A DNA stretch of 64,000 nucleotides from Cyprinodon diabolis (Eukaryota > Chordata > Actinopteri > Cyprinodontiformes > Cyprinodontidae): assembly GCA_030533445.1 (NCBI GenBank), contig CM060082.1, positions 41,339,817 through 41,403,816 of the forward strand, in the 5' to 3' direction. Numbering within the stretch: the stretch's first letter is position 1; each line of letters begins with the position of its first letter. The notes below the pieces were generated by a model. The model ran no database searches. It saw only the letters and a list, made by a program, of their open reading frames with translations, and was not told the origin of the DNA. The position numbers and the translations under genes were made by a program. Of this stretch, positions 22,612-32,203 are shown piece after piece.

Positions 22612-23222
22612 CATGGTCTCGCTCTACTAGCTGGTCCAACTTCACGAGTCGTTTTCCACAATGGCGGTCATACAAACAAAACAAGCTGGTAAGGAACCAA
22701 ACAGAAAATACGCATAGAGTAGAGCGGATGTAGATTTGACCATCTCTATGGATAAATGTCAGACTTAATAATATTACTTCAGCGATAGTTTCAAGGTGTT
22801 GCTTTATTGTATATCTCGTACCGTGTCTTTTGGTTGTGCTGTTCTTTTTACATCTCGTTGCAGGTGATGAAGCAGACTGAAAATGTTTTGTCATTATCTC
22901 CTTTCTATCTCCTCTTTCTTTCATCTTCTGTTTTTCTGCTCTATTTACATTGCAGTGTCCATATAAACTGTAAAACTCCCTGCATAATTATAATAAAGCA
23001 ATTTCTATGCATGAATCAAGTGGAGCAATATGGCAATTGCCGTACTGCTACACTTGTGAAAGTAAAATCTGTTGGGCTCTTTTTGGCATCAAGACAATTA
23101 TTCTTATTGCCACATTGCCAGACAGGACACTGTTTAAAAAAAAAAAAAAAGATTTAACCAATCAGAGGCCTCCTGTCTGCAGCCACCTACAATTTTGGAT
23201 AGGTGCATCAGGGTGTCTGCGA
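22612..23222 (-). mobile_element. Dispersed element M2, copy 1, split by a retrocopy
   Basis: In reverse complement, 22612-22741 and 23151-23222 match consecutive parts of 56290-56475. Shared text includes GACAGGAGGCCTCTGATTGG and GACCGCCATTGTGGAAAACG. The two parts are separated by the poly(A)-tailed insertion 22742-23150. Confidence 0.7.
22742..23150 (+). mobile_element. Poly(A)-tailed retrocopy (processed insertion)
   Basis: The 409-bp insertion ends in A(15) at 23136-23150. It is flanked by GATTTGACC (22733-22741) and GATTTAACC (23151-23159), a 9-bp target duplication with one mismatch. The related element at 56234-56691 is uninterrupted at the corresponding point, showing the empty site. 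The body has no long frame; an AATAAA at 22993 is about 140 bp upstream of the tail. It is probably a LINE-mobilised mRNA 3' end or an unrecognised SINE; the source transcript is unknown. Confidence 0.7.
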
Positions 23223-23435
23223 AAGGAAGAGGCGGAGGAACATTTGCATTCACTGCGACACACGCAGACGACCTGGTTTCTTATATATATCAGCCTTTAG
23301 ATCGCATCAGAGCGTCGGGTCGTACAGTCGAAGAACATGCCTCATGATCTGCGAACTTATAAACCCTGCGATTTCATCATACAGTTTGAGCTGTAGCTAG
23401 GCATAACGATTGAAAATATCGTACAGTGTATGAAC

Positions 23436-23962
23436 TAGGGATGGAACGGTTTATGAAAACCGTCCGAACCGTTCGGTTCGACTGTCTTGGTTCGGTTCGT
23501 GTGTGTTGCGTTCGGTTCATGCGCTGCTCCTTTTTCTCATAGGCGAAGCGTTTACACTCCAGAGCAGAAGGTGGCGCTACTGCGACCAAAGCCAACTACC
23601 AGTAGTAAACAAGAAGAAGAAGCGAAGCAGCGTAGCCGGGTGTAGCAGAAAAAAATCAGTTGTTGTGGAGAATTGTGTGGGTATGGCGAGTGGGAAAGAA
23701 CAGGAGTTGGAAGACGCGCCAGCAGCACTTTATAGGTCTGCTGTATGGGACCACTTTGCATTTAGAGTGACCTACGATGACGGTGGAAAGAAAGTAGTGG
23801 ATAAAAACATTGTGCAAGCATTGTGCAACACGTTTTGTTTATGCTAACAGCAACACGACCAACATGTCGACCAATCAACATAAACCGAACCGAACGGAAA
23901 ACCGTGACCACGAAACTGTGAACCGAACCGAACCGTGGATTTTATGAACCGTTCCACCCTTA
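23436..23962 (+). mobile_element. Non-autonomous hAT with BED-finger exon fragment
   Basis: Ends are TAGGGATGGAACGG and CCGTTCCACCCTTA. Flanks GTATGAAC (23428-23435) and ATATGCAC (23963-23970) agree at 6 of 8 positions. The host MITE predicts an original target close to GTATGCAC, so this is a worn 8-bp duplication. GGTTCGGTTCG repeats lie subterminally on both sides. Confidence 0.7.
23683..23847 (+). pseudogene. BED-type zinc-finger fragment of a hAT transposase
   Basis: The 54-codon frame begins MASGKEQELEDAPAAL. It continues with SAVWDHFAFRVTYDDGGKKV and ends near a Cys (NIVQALCNTFC). Spacing and residues resemble the first half of a BED finger (W.HF then C..C), the DNA-binding domain at the N-terminus of many hAT transposases. 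The second half and the catalytic domain are missing, and the first Cys of the usual pair is not clear. The frame sits in the middle of the hAT at 23436-23962, as expected of an internal-deletion derivative that kept its first exon. It is unlikely to act alone. Confidence 0.5.
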
Positions 23963-23975
23963 ATATGCACGGCCT

Positions 23976-26900
23976 AAGATCTAACAATAGTGTCATCAAC
24001 CCAGCATGCATCATTGCACAGGTTAAAAAAAGGCATCTCCATGGGTAAAACTAACAAAGCACATGTATAATTTTTTTAATTGCCTAGTTATGACTTTAAA
24101 ATGTACATTTTTAAAGTAATAGTCAAATTACAGCCTATTACAGCCAATATGGTGTAATTGTAATGGATCCGTTTAAAGCTGGATTATGGGAACCAGAATA
24201 GAAATACAGCAGAGGAGAGTTTGTGCATTGTATGAAATTTGAAATGTTAATTAGTAAAAAGAAGCTTTAATCATGGAAGCTTATTCCCCATTTGTAAAAA
24301 AGAATAAAACAGCATCATGGTGAGAAATCTACACCTCCTCCTCTGCTCCATTTAGACCCCCAACCCCCCCCCCACACACGGATCGATGGCTTTCTCCAAG
24401 CCGCCCCTCCATCAATTATTTACCTGATCAGCACTGCTGCTCATTAGATGACTAATCTGGGAGGGTGAGGAGAGCCAGGACGCCGCTTTGAAACCTGAAA
24501 CCCGAGAGGCAGCGGAAGAAGAGAGGGGTGGATCCGGTCTCCAGATTCATCGATAGACATTCGCAGCGAGCGTTCTTCGATGTGGGGCAACCGATTTATA
24601 CGCCCAGGTCCTGTCACCGGGCAGAGTTCAATTCCTTTGATGAAGCCTCACATGTATCGCTGTCACGGGTCCCCATGCAGAGAGGAGCGTCATGCATGTT
24701 AGTTTATTAAGAAAGAATGGGATGAGAAGGGGAAGGAGTCTTCATTTAGCCACTTTAGCTGGACTCAGGTTTCAATAAGACCATCTGTGGTCTGCCTGGT
24801 CACAGTTTTATCTTCTTCCCTGTGACTCTGGTTCTGTTATTCCAAGCATCTCTGTGTTGTTCTGCTCTCTTGTTTCAGCCCTGCCAGCTCTGCAGTATCA
24901 GGGTCAACCTGAGAACAGACAACAAACCCTGAACAGGTACAAATTAGAGCAGCTCACTATTAATCCCTCATGCCTTCTCGCTCGCTCTCACTCCAAAGCT
25001 GTCTTCAAGGGGGTGTTGCTCAAAGAAGGAGATAAAGAAGGAGAGCAGCCCCCCAGCTCTCCTGATCAAGTACCAACGAGGTGTGTGTGCTTGAGTGTGT
25101 GTGTGTGTGGGGGGGGTCCTTTGATCTCCCTTGTCCCCCTGAGAGCCACGGAGAGGTGGGAGTGCACAGTGAAGGCTGTGCTACACGTTAGCTCTGATTA
25201 AAAGGAAATATGCATCACGGCATAGCGAGCTGCTTTTTATCTGCACCTGCGATGAGGCGCCATGGCGACACTAGGTTGAGACCCTGTTTGTGCTCGTGTG
25301 GCAGCATTATCTGCGTTCTTCCGGAGCTGAAAGCCACCCAGAGGAGTCTCACCCTCATCTGAAACCACTGGGTGTTTGGAAAGTCTGCTGAAAAGTTGTG
25401 TATAGAGCGAGCTGTTTGTTTGGGTGACGGCAGGCAGCGCACCGGTGTCGCCCTTTGACCCCCCCTGCATTCACGGGTCGTGCGATTTTAAATCAATTAG
25501 AGCTGAAGATGCGCATTCCACACTGGTGTGGCAATGGCTGCCAGGGATGGGCCCGCTCCGCACTTCGGCAGAGAGACACCCTCATCCTGGCAACTGGGAG
25601 CTGTTTTTGTCTCTGTTGTGTGGGAGTTCCCGGACTAAAAGTCGGTTTCCATGCAGACCTAAAGAGAAGCAGGTGGAGATCAGAACTTATGTGGTGTCAA
25701 ATTGTTGAAATATAAAGCCATCCTAAGACAAAGCCAGCTTTTTTTTGTGTGTGTTCTTGTTTGAAAAGGATCACGTCACCTTTTACTGGAGGCTTTCAAA
25801 GTTTCTCAGTATCTGGGTATTTTCCTGCCAGGCTTTATTTCAAAACCAGCTTTTCCTGAATATGTGACACAATCTACACGAAAAAACAAACTGATTTAGT
25901 GCAAAAAGGTTTGCATACAGGACTATTTTATGGTATATGTTACCATACAACAAATAATCTTTCTTTAAATTGATGTGCATCAGATGCAACAGATAGATTT
26001 CTCTAATTTGTATAATTACACCGTTAAAAACATCAATTTATTAACTTTAAATATTTTATTTCTATAGAAGCAATTCATAACACTGTAAAAAATAACACAA
26101 AAATGTAGGTTTTACCCCAAAAAGTAACAATTTGCATTAAGTTTTGTTGGGTAAATCGAACCCTCAGTGTTTCAAACTCTCCACCTTTCCAGTTGTTTCT
26201 CTGACCTTTTATTGGTTAGTCACATGGCGTACCCAACAGGGCTGCACAATTAGTCTGAATCCAACTTTCTGACCTTTTTAAACTGCAAATAAGAACATAT
26301 TTGTGTAGTTTTAAATATACTTCGATTTAACAAACAAATTTTCAACATTGCGCGTTTTGTTTATACAAGGATTCTCTTGTTCTGAACGGTTCAGAGCGGC
26401 TACTTCCTGGTAAATATGCACATATATTGAGATTAATAAAATCTATAAGTACATTATTTTCATGTTGCCACTGTATAATAAAGGAATAAAGAAACATATA
26501 ATATGTTTTAATAATTTGCATGGATTTTATTTTGCATCCAATGAAATAATTTCTTAGAGGGGAAAATCATCTGAAGGCATTTTAAAATCATAGCTGCAAC
26601 TTTTTCTACATTACATCCAATAAACTTCAAGTGTTGCAGAATGCAAGCATTAATTTAGCTATAAATATAGCGCAGCATAAACATAACAGAGTTGAGTTTA
26701 TTTATAAAGGGAAAATGCATATTAATGCACATGTAGATGTGAATATATCAGATTAAAGCCCATAGATAATTTCTATCTGTAGTCCCTACTATGAGCTTTA
26801 TAAACAAATGTAGTCATTTACATAGAAACATAAAGGATAAAAAATAGTATAAGACAGAAACAATGAAAAATCTAGTGGATCATAAAACCTAAAGGCCAAG

Positions 26901-27605
26901 GGGGTCAGGGAACCATACATATTTCACTATCGGTAGGAAACTACAATCAGAGATAAAAGGATTGATTAAAGTGCAGAGTGCAGAATTGTTAAGGTGATAA
27001 AGGTGTAATTATATTGCAGATTGCACAGTCAATATGATGCGTCATTATAAGCACACGACTCAAAATGTATTACATGGATGAAATGCAAATGATTGTAAAT
27101 GAAATGGTAAATCAGTAAAGTTATTATGGCGGTTAGCATAACAGTTTGCTATATTACACAAATGTGCACATTTAGGCAGGTTTATGGCAACACTGCTGTT
27201 TGTCCAATAGCTTCAAGACGTTTGATAAATGAGGTCAGAGTCAGGAGGGAGAAGCATGTCCAGAGAACGTAGTTTGACTTTAGGTACTTTTTTCTAAAGG
27301 GAACCATTAGATCCAGCTCCACTTGTTTTATTGTTGTTTTTTTAAACAAATTATTGAAACGGAAGAGATGCTTTGCCATGGAAGATTTTATAAATAAAGA
27401 CAGCACTGGTGAGTTTAAGAGTGTTATTAAACCAGAGTTGTTTTATTAATTTGGTCTGGTCCAAAATACTTCTTGTTATGATGCCGACGTCGAAATGAAA
27501 GAATTTTGTAAATTAATTTTTGGTTGAAATAACCTTAAATGGAGCTCAGCATTGTTAGATCCTAGTAGTTTAAGGTGACCAGATTTCTGGAATCCAATCT
27601 GGGGA
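23976..27605. other. No gene recognised (3.6 kb)
   Basis: 24340-24480 and 25190-25560 are low-repeat and balanced in composition (CTCCATCAATTATTTACCTGATC, TAAATCAATTAGAGCTGAAG), so they are candidate non-coding regulatory sequence. 25750-27600 is AT-rich, and the AACACTGTAAAAAATAACAC near 26080 may be a MITE end. Short frames in the region have no domain. A TG-rich microsatellite lies at about 25080-25120. Confidence 0.4.
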
Positions 27606-27611
27606 CATTTC

Positions 27612-28026
27612 TACGGAGCCCCTAAAGGGACATGGAGGGGAAAAAAAGAACTTTTGCGAGATCCTGAAATACTTTGCGAGATCCCGCAATAGTTTTGCGA
27701 GATCTCGCAAAAGTTTATTTTTTGCGAGATCTCGCAATACTTTTGAGAGATCCTGCAATACCTTTGCGAGATCCCGCAATAGTTTTGCGAGATCCCACAA
27801 TAGTTTTGAGAGATCTCGCAAAAGTATTGCAGGATCTCGCAAAAGTTTATTTTTTGTGAGATCTCGCAATACTTTTGCGTGATCCAGCAATACTTTTGCG
27901 AGATCCTGCAATACCGTTGCAAGATATCGCAATACTAAAGTATTGCGGGATCTCGCAAAAGTTTATTTTTTGCGAGATCTCGCAAAATTTAATTTTTTCC
28001 CTCCATGTCCCTTAAGGGGCTCCGTA
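27612..28026. mobile_element. TACGG-ended element with GCGAGATCTCGC array
   Basis: Ends are TACGGAGCCCCTAAAGGGAC and the inverted GTCCCTTAAGGGGCTCCGTA. An exact 6-bp duplication CATTTC lies at 27606-27611 and 28027-28032. The subterminal ACATGGAGGG is also inverted. The interior is an array of GCGAGATCTCGCAA- and AGTATTGCGGGATCTCGC-like units, each near-palindromic. The repeat gives spurious frames on both strands. Confidence 0.85.
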
Positions 28027-28057
28027 CATTTCCAGCTGGTAGATAAAAATAAATACA

Positions 28058-28370
28058 GGGCTCGATGTTAACCATCGCTCAATCTCCCGGGGCAAGTAGT
28101 TTTTATTGTCGGGAGAGTACAAATCGCAAAAAAATGTTTTATTTATCACTCAAAATTACTTTAAAATCACTGACATTCGATGAAAACGACCCAGAAGCGT
28201 TGCCGGCGCCATTTTTGTTGTTTTGTACACATTCTCACGTGATTTTCCTCCAGATGGCGTGACTTTTGTCCACCCAGCGGTAATTTTGATGTAGTTACCA
28301 AAACGACAAACAAGCCAGAAAGCGCTATAATGTGGCAGTCTTCTGTACAGAGATGCAGGTCATACATTAA
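28058..28370. mobile_element. Possible hAT fragment (CAGGGCTCGATGTTAACC end)
   Basis: Starts CAGGGCTCGATGTTAACC, which resembles a hAT terminus common in fish. I could not find a second terminus or a duplication, so extent and class are uncertain. Confidence 0.35.
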
Positions 28371-28973
28371 AAAATGTTCATAAAATTTTTTTTCTTAGAC
28401 ATTGGAGAGGTGCATTTAAATGTTATAGAGCTAAACATTTTAGATTGGTGACCTGTTATGTTATTATTATTGTCTTGCTGCTGCATTTATTTTGTTAGGG
28501 AAAACTAATCCTGAGTCAGTTAAAAGTCAGGGAATTCTGAAATGATGTCAGACTGTGGAAACCCTGAATAAAATAACTATGAATAATGATTCTTTAGAAA
28601 AGTCACATTATATTAATAGTATTATCTTGTATAAACATACCGTGACTCTAAAATAAAAGTTATTCATTCGTGACATTGACTTGTGTCTTGTGATTAATCT
28701 TAAGTTTTTAACCTGTCAAGTTTTTTTTTTAGATTTTTAACATTACAATTTATATTTTTCCAAGCACACAACAGTTTAAAGCAAAGTTTAGTTTGAAAAG
28801 AATGTGCAGGGAGGATTAAAAGCATGTTAACACGGTAATGTAGGCTTGGGTTCATTATCTGACGCATGCAGATACACACCAGGAACCTGGAAACTTACTG
28901 AATTACAAAAAAAAAACATTTAAAAAAACAAACATGTTTCATTGATATATATACAAAAATGAATATTAGGAAC
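28371..28973. other. No gene recognised
   Basis: AT-rich spacer between the possible hAT fragment and the Tc1 element; no feature seen. Confidence 0.4.
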
Positions 28974-28975
28974 TA

Positions 28976-30100
28976 CACTCACCGGCCACTTTATTAGGTA
29001 CCCCATGCTAGTAACGGGTTGGACCCCCTTTTGTCTTCAGAACTGCCTCAATTCTTCGTGGCATAGATTCAACAAGGTGCTGGAAGCATTCCTCAGGGAG
29101 TTTGGTCCATATTGACATGATGGCATCACACAGTTGCCGCAGATTTGTCGGCTGCACATCCATGATGCGAATCTCCCGTTCCACCACATCCCAAAGATGC
29201 TCTATTGGATTGAGATCTGGTGACTGTGGAGGCCATTTGAGTATAGTGAACTCATTGTCATATTCAAGAAACCAGTCTGAGATGATTCCAGCTTTATGAC
29301 ATGGCGCATTATCCTGCTGAAAGTAGCCATGAGAAGTTGGGTACATTGTGGTGATAAAGGGATGGACATGGTCAGCAACAAAACTCAGGTAGGCTGTGGC
29401 GTTGCAACGATGCTCAATTGGTACCAAGGGGCCCAAAGAGTGCCAAGAAAATATTCCCCACACCATGACACCACCACCACCAGCCTGAACCGTTGATACA
29501 AGGCAGGATGGATCCATGCTTTCATGTTGTAGACGCCAAATTCTGACCCTACCATCCGAATGTCGCAGCAGAAATCCAGATTCATCCGACCAGGCAACGT
29601 TTTTCCAATCTTCTATTGTCCAATTTCGATGAGCTTGTGCAAATTGTAGCCTCAGTTTCCTGTTCTTAGCTGAAAGGAGTGGCACCCGGTGTGGTCTTCT
29701 GCTGCTGTAGCCCATCTGCCTCAAAGTTCGACGTACTGTGCGTTCAGAGATGCTCTTCTGCCCACCTTGGTTGTAACGGGTGGTTATTTGAGTCACTGTT
29801 GCCCTTCTATCAGCTCCAACCAGTCTGGCCATTCTCCTCTGACCTCTGGCATCAACAAGGCATTTCCGCCCACAGAACTGCCGCTCACTGGATGTTTTTT
29901 CTTTTTCGGACCATTCTCTGTAAACCCTAGAGATGGTTGTGCGTGAAAATCCCAGTAGATCAGCAGTTTCTGAAATACTCAGAACAGCCTTTCTGGCACC
30001 AACAATCATGCCACGTTCAAAGTCACTCAAATCACCTTTCTTCCCCATACTGATGCTCGGTTTGAACTGCAGGAGATTGTCTTGACCATGTCTACAGTGG
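28976..30100 (-). mobile_element. Tc1-family transposon, one terminal repeat missing
   Basis: The end CACTCACCGGCCACTTTATTAGGTACC follows the dinucleotide TA at 28974-28975. The transposase gene runs leftward from 30048. Sequence upstream of its start (GTAGACATGGTCAAGAC in reverse complement) is still typical of this family to about 30100. No inverted copy of the terminal repeat is found between 30100 and 30520. The upstream end has therefore been lost. Confidence 0.85.
29008..30048 (-). CDS. Tc1/mariner-superfamily transposase, open frame
   Basis: 346 residues from Met at 30048 to the stop at 29008. The frame stays open 43 codons further upstream (to 30177), but the Tc1 product conventionally starts [13 protein letters not shown], so that Met is chosen. 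Residues 7-50 form the first helix-turn-helix ([19 protein letters not shown]) and about 85-120 the second ([13 protein letters not shown]). The catalytic triad is visible: Asp155 in WSDESG, Asp246 in QQDNAPCH and Glu283 in [10 protein letters not shown], with 36 residues between the second Asp and the Glu. GGGGVMVWG is the usual glycine box. The protein binds the terminal repeats and cuts and pastes at TA. There are no stops or frameshifts, which suggests a young copy, but the element lacks one terminus. It could act only on other copies, if expressed. Confidence 0.9.
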   Translation of the reverse strand: MGKKGDLSDFERGMIVGARKAVLSISETADLLGFSRTTISRVYREWSEKEKTSSERQFCGRKCLVDARGQRRMARLVGADRRATVTQITTRYNQGGQKSISERTVRRTLRQMGYSSRRPHRVPLLSAKNRKLRLQFAQAHRNWTIEDWKNVAWSDESGFLLRHSDGRVRIWRLQHESMDPSCLVSTVQAGGGGVMVWGIFSWHSLGPLVPIEHRCNATAYLSFVADHVHPFITTMYPTSHGYFQQDNAPCHKAGIISDWFLEYDNEFTILKWPPQSPDLNPIEHLWDVVEREIRIMDVQPTNLRQLCDAIMSIWTKLPEECFQHLVESMPRRIEAVLKTKGGPTRY

Positions 30101-30520
30101 TAAAAATCCTTAACGTCAACCCCTGAAATATCATGAAAATTAAAATAGGAAACGGGGACAGTGATGCTTTCATCCATATTTATGCATTTATTAATATTTA
30201 AACAACAAAAATCAAGTGTAAAATCCAGGAATTTGCCTCTCCTATTTCCTAAGATTTATAAAGTTAGCCAATCTATAGTGTTTATTAGTGCCGTCTACTC
30301 ATTCATTCTTCCCTCTGTCTGCCTGTTTTACTCTTCTAAGTAGATTTCTTTTCCTTCTCTTAAACTGATCTTTCCATCAGTATTTTCCTCCGCTCTCATT
30401 CAATCTTCTTTCTCTCCTATCAATCTAATACTAATCTAAAAAAAAAGAGACATAAAATAATCCCAATCCCTTCCAAACACATATAATCTTTAACATATTA
30501 TGATTATTATGATGATGGTG
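30101..30520. other. No gene recognised
   Basis: AT-rich flank between the truncated Tc1 and the following TACGG element; no missing Tc1 terminus is present. Confidence 0.5.
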
Positions 30521-30604
30521 ATTATTTACAGAAGAGGATTAGGGCCACTGAAAAAAAAAAGTTAACTGATTTTTAAAATTTTATTTCAGTTTAACATGGG
30601 AAAA

Positions 30605-32118
30605 AAGTCAGAATTCCAACTTTTTTTCTCAGAATTCTGACTTTAATCTCAGAATTCTGACTTTTTTTCTCAGAATTCTGACTTTTTTCTCAGAATTCTG
30701 TCTTTAATCTAAGAATTCTGACTTTTTTTCTCAGAATTCTGACTTTAATCTCAGAATTCAGACTTTTTTCTCAGAATTCTGACTTTTTTCTCAGAATTCT
30801 GACTTTAATCTCAGAATTCTGACTTTTTTTTCTTAGAATTCAGACTTTAATCTCAGAATTCAGACTTTTTTCTCAGAATTCTGACTTTTTTCTCAGAATT
30901 CTGACTTTAATCTCAGAATTCAGACTTTTTTCTCAGAATTCTGTCTTTAATCTCAGAATTCTGACTTTAATCTCAGAATTCTGACTTTTTTTCTTAGAAT
31001 TCTGACTTTAATCTCAGAATTCTGACTTTAATCTCAGAATTCTGACTTTTTTTCTTAGAATTCTGACTTTAATCTCAGAATTCAGACTTTTTTCTCAGAA
31101 TTCTGTCTTTAATCTCAGAATTCTGACTTTTTTTCTCAGAATTCTGACTTTAATCTCAGAATTCTGACTTTTTTTCTCAGAATTCTGACTTTTTTCTCAG
31201 AATTCTGTCTTTAATCTCAGAATTCAGACTTTTTTCTCAGAATTCTGACTTTTTAGCTACAGTGTGTAATAATTACAGGGATATACGGTCAGAAATGTAA
31301 TATATTATACATAACTATGTTATTTATCATCATCTACGAGCTCAGCCTCTTAACCTTAATATTTGCGATGCCTTAGAATTCGTTATTTATAACTACATAG
31401 GAGCGGGTCTCGCAGCCATGGAGGCAGACATCTTTGCGCTACGGCAGCACAGAGCCAACAAACTAGCGAGATCGCCCATTACGCTTGAAAAAAAAAAACG
31501 GGTATATTTATTATCTTAAGTCTAAATTAAATCTATACCCTACACAGACTAATGAAATACTATCTGTAAAATTATCTATGTAAACAAACCTCATCACTTG
31601 AGAAGGTAGGTGATGCGGACGTCGTGGAAGACATTTTGTCCCGTAACGCTCGCCGTACTGTTGGGGGGGAGAAGCGGTGGGGGGGAGATGTTCATGTTGC
31701 TGCGGTCTGCAGTCTGACCGCTAGATGTCGCTGAAAATTACACACTGTAGCTTTAATCTCAGAATTCTGTCTTTAATCTCAGAATTCTGACTTTAATCTC
31801 AGAATTCTGACTTTTTTCTCAGAATTCTGTCTTTAATCTCAGAATTCCTACTTTTTTCTCAGAATTCTGACTTTAATCTCAGAATTCTGACTTTTTTTCT
31901 CAGAATTCTGATTTTTTTTCTCAGAATTCTGTCTTTAATCTCAGAATTCCGACTTTTTTCTCAGAATTCTGACTTTAATCTCAGAATTCTGACTTTTTTT
32001 CTCAGAATTCTGACTTTTTTCTCAGAATTCTGTCTTTAATCTCAGAATTCTGACTTTTTTCTCAGAATTCTGACTTTAATCTCAGAATTCTGAATTTTTT
32101 CTCAGAATTCTGACTTTT
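30605..32118. repeat. About 20-bp tandem array (AGAATTCTGAC units)
   Basis: Dozens of units of CTCAGAATTCTGACTTT plus AAT or TTT linkers, each with the palindrome AGAATTCT. The array is split by the MITE at 31255-31752. Confidence 0.9.
31255..31752. mobile_element. TTAA-type MITE inside the EcoRI-motif array
   Basis: Ends AGCTACAGTGTGTAAT and ATTACACACTGTAGCT are perfect inverted repeats. The right flank is TTAA (31753-31756); the left flank reads TTTT, so the duplication is imperfect. Terminal resemblance to 21177-21816 suggests the same superfamily. No protein. Confidence 0.7.
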
Positions 32119-32203
32119 TCCCATACTAAACTGAAACAAAATTTAAAAATCAGTTAACTTTTTTTTCTTTTTCCACTGGCCCTAATCCTCTTCCGTAATT
32201 ATT

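Larger units (their letters stand above)
23295..23975 (-). mobile_element. PIF/Harbinger-type MITE, copy 3, interrupted
   Basis: In reverse, 23295-23435 matches 12384-12520 (CGATTGAAAATATCG, AGATCG.ATCAGAGCGTC). Its terminus resumes at 23963 as ATATGCACGGCCTAA. The interruption is the hAT element 23436-23962. Confidence 0.65.
30527..32197. mobile_element. TACGG-ended element with EcoRI-motif array, complete copy
   Basis: The left end is TACAGAAGAGGATTAGGGCC and the right end in reverse complement is TACGGAAGAGGATTAGGGCC. An exact 6-bp duplication ATTATT lies at 30521-30526 and 32198-32203. Subterminal AGTTAACTGATTTTTAAA segments are inverted too. The interior is a long array of about 20-bp units with CAGAATTCTGACTTT. 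A TTAA-type MITE at 31255-31752 interrupts the array. Truncated relatives lie at 1968-2418 and 47942-48187. Confidence 0.85.

Noticed and set aside
27570..27932. 120-codon frame with repeated RDLAKVL units
   Set aside because: It is the translation of the GCGAGATCTCGC array inside a transposon; both strands are open.
31381..31500. Possible short coding exon (GCCATGGAGGCAGACATC)
   Set aside because: It lies inside a MITE, is followed by a poly(A) run and has no domain.
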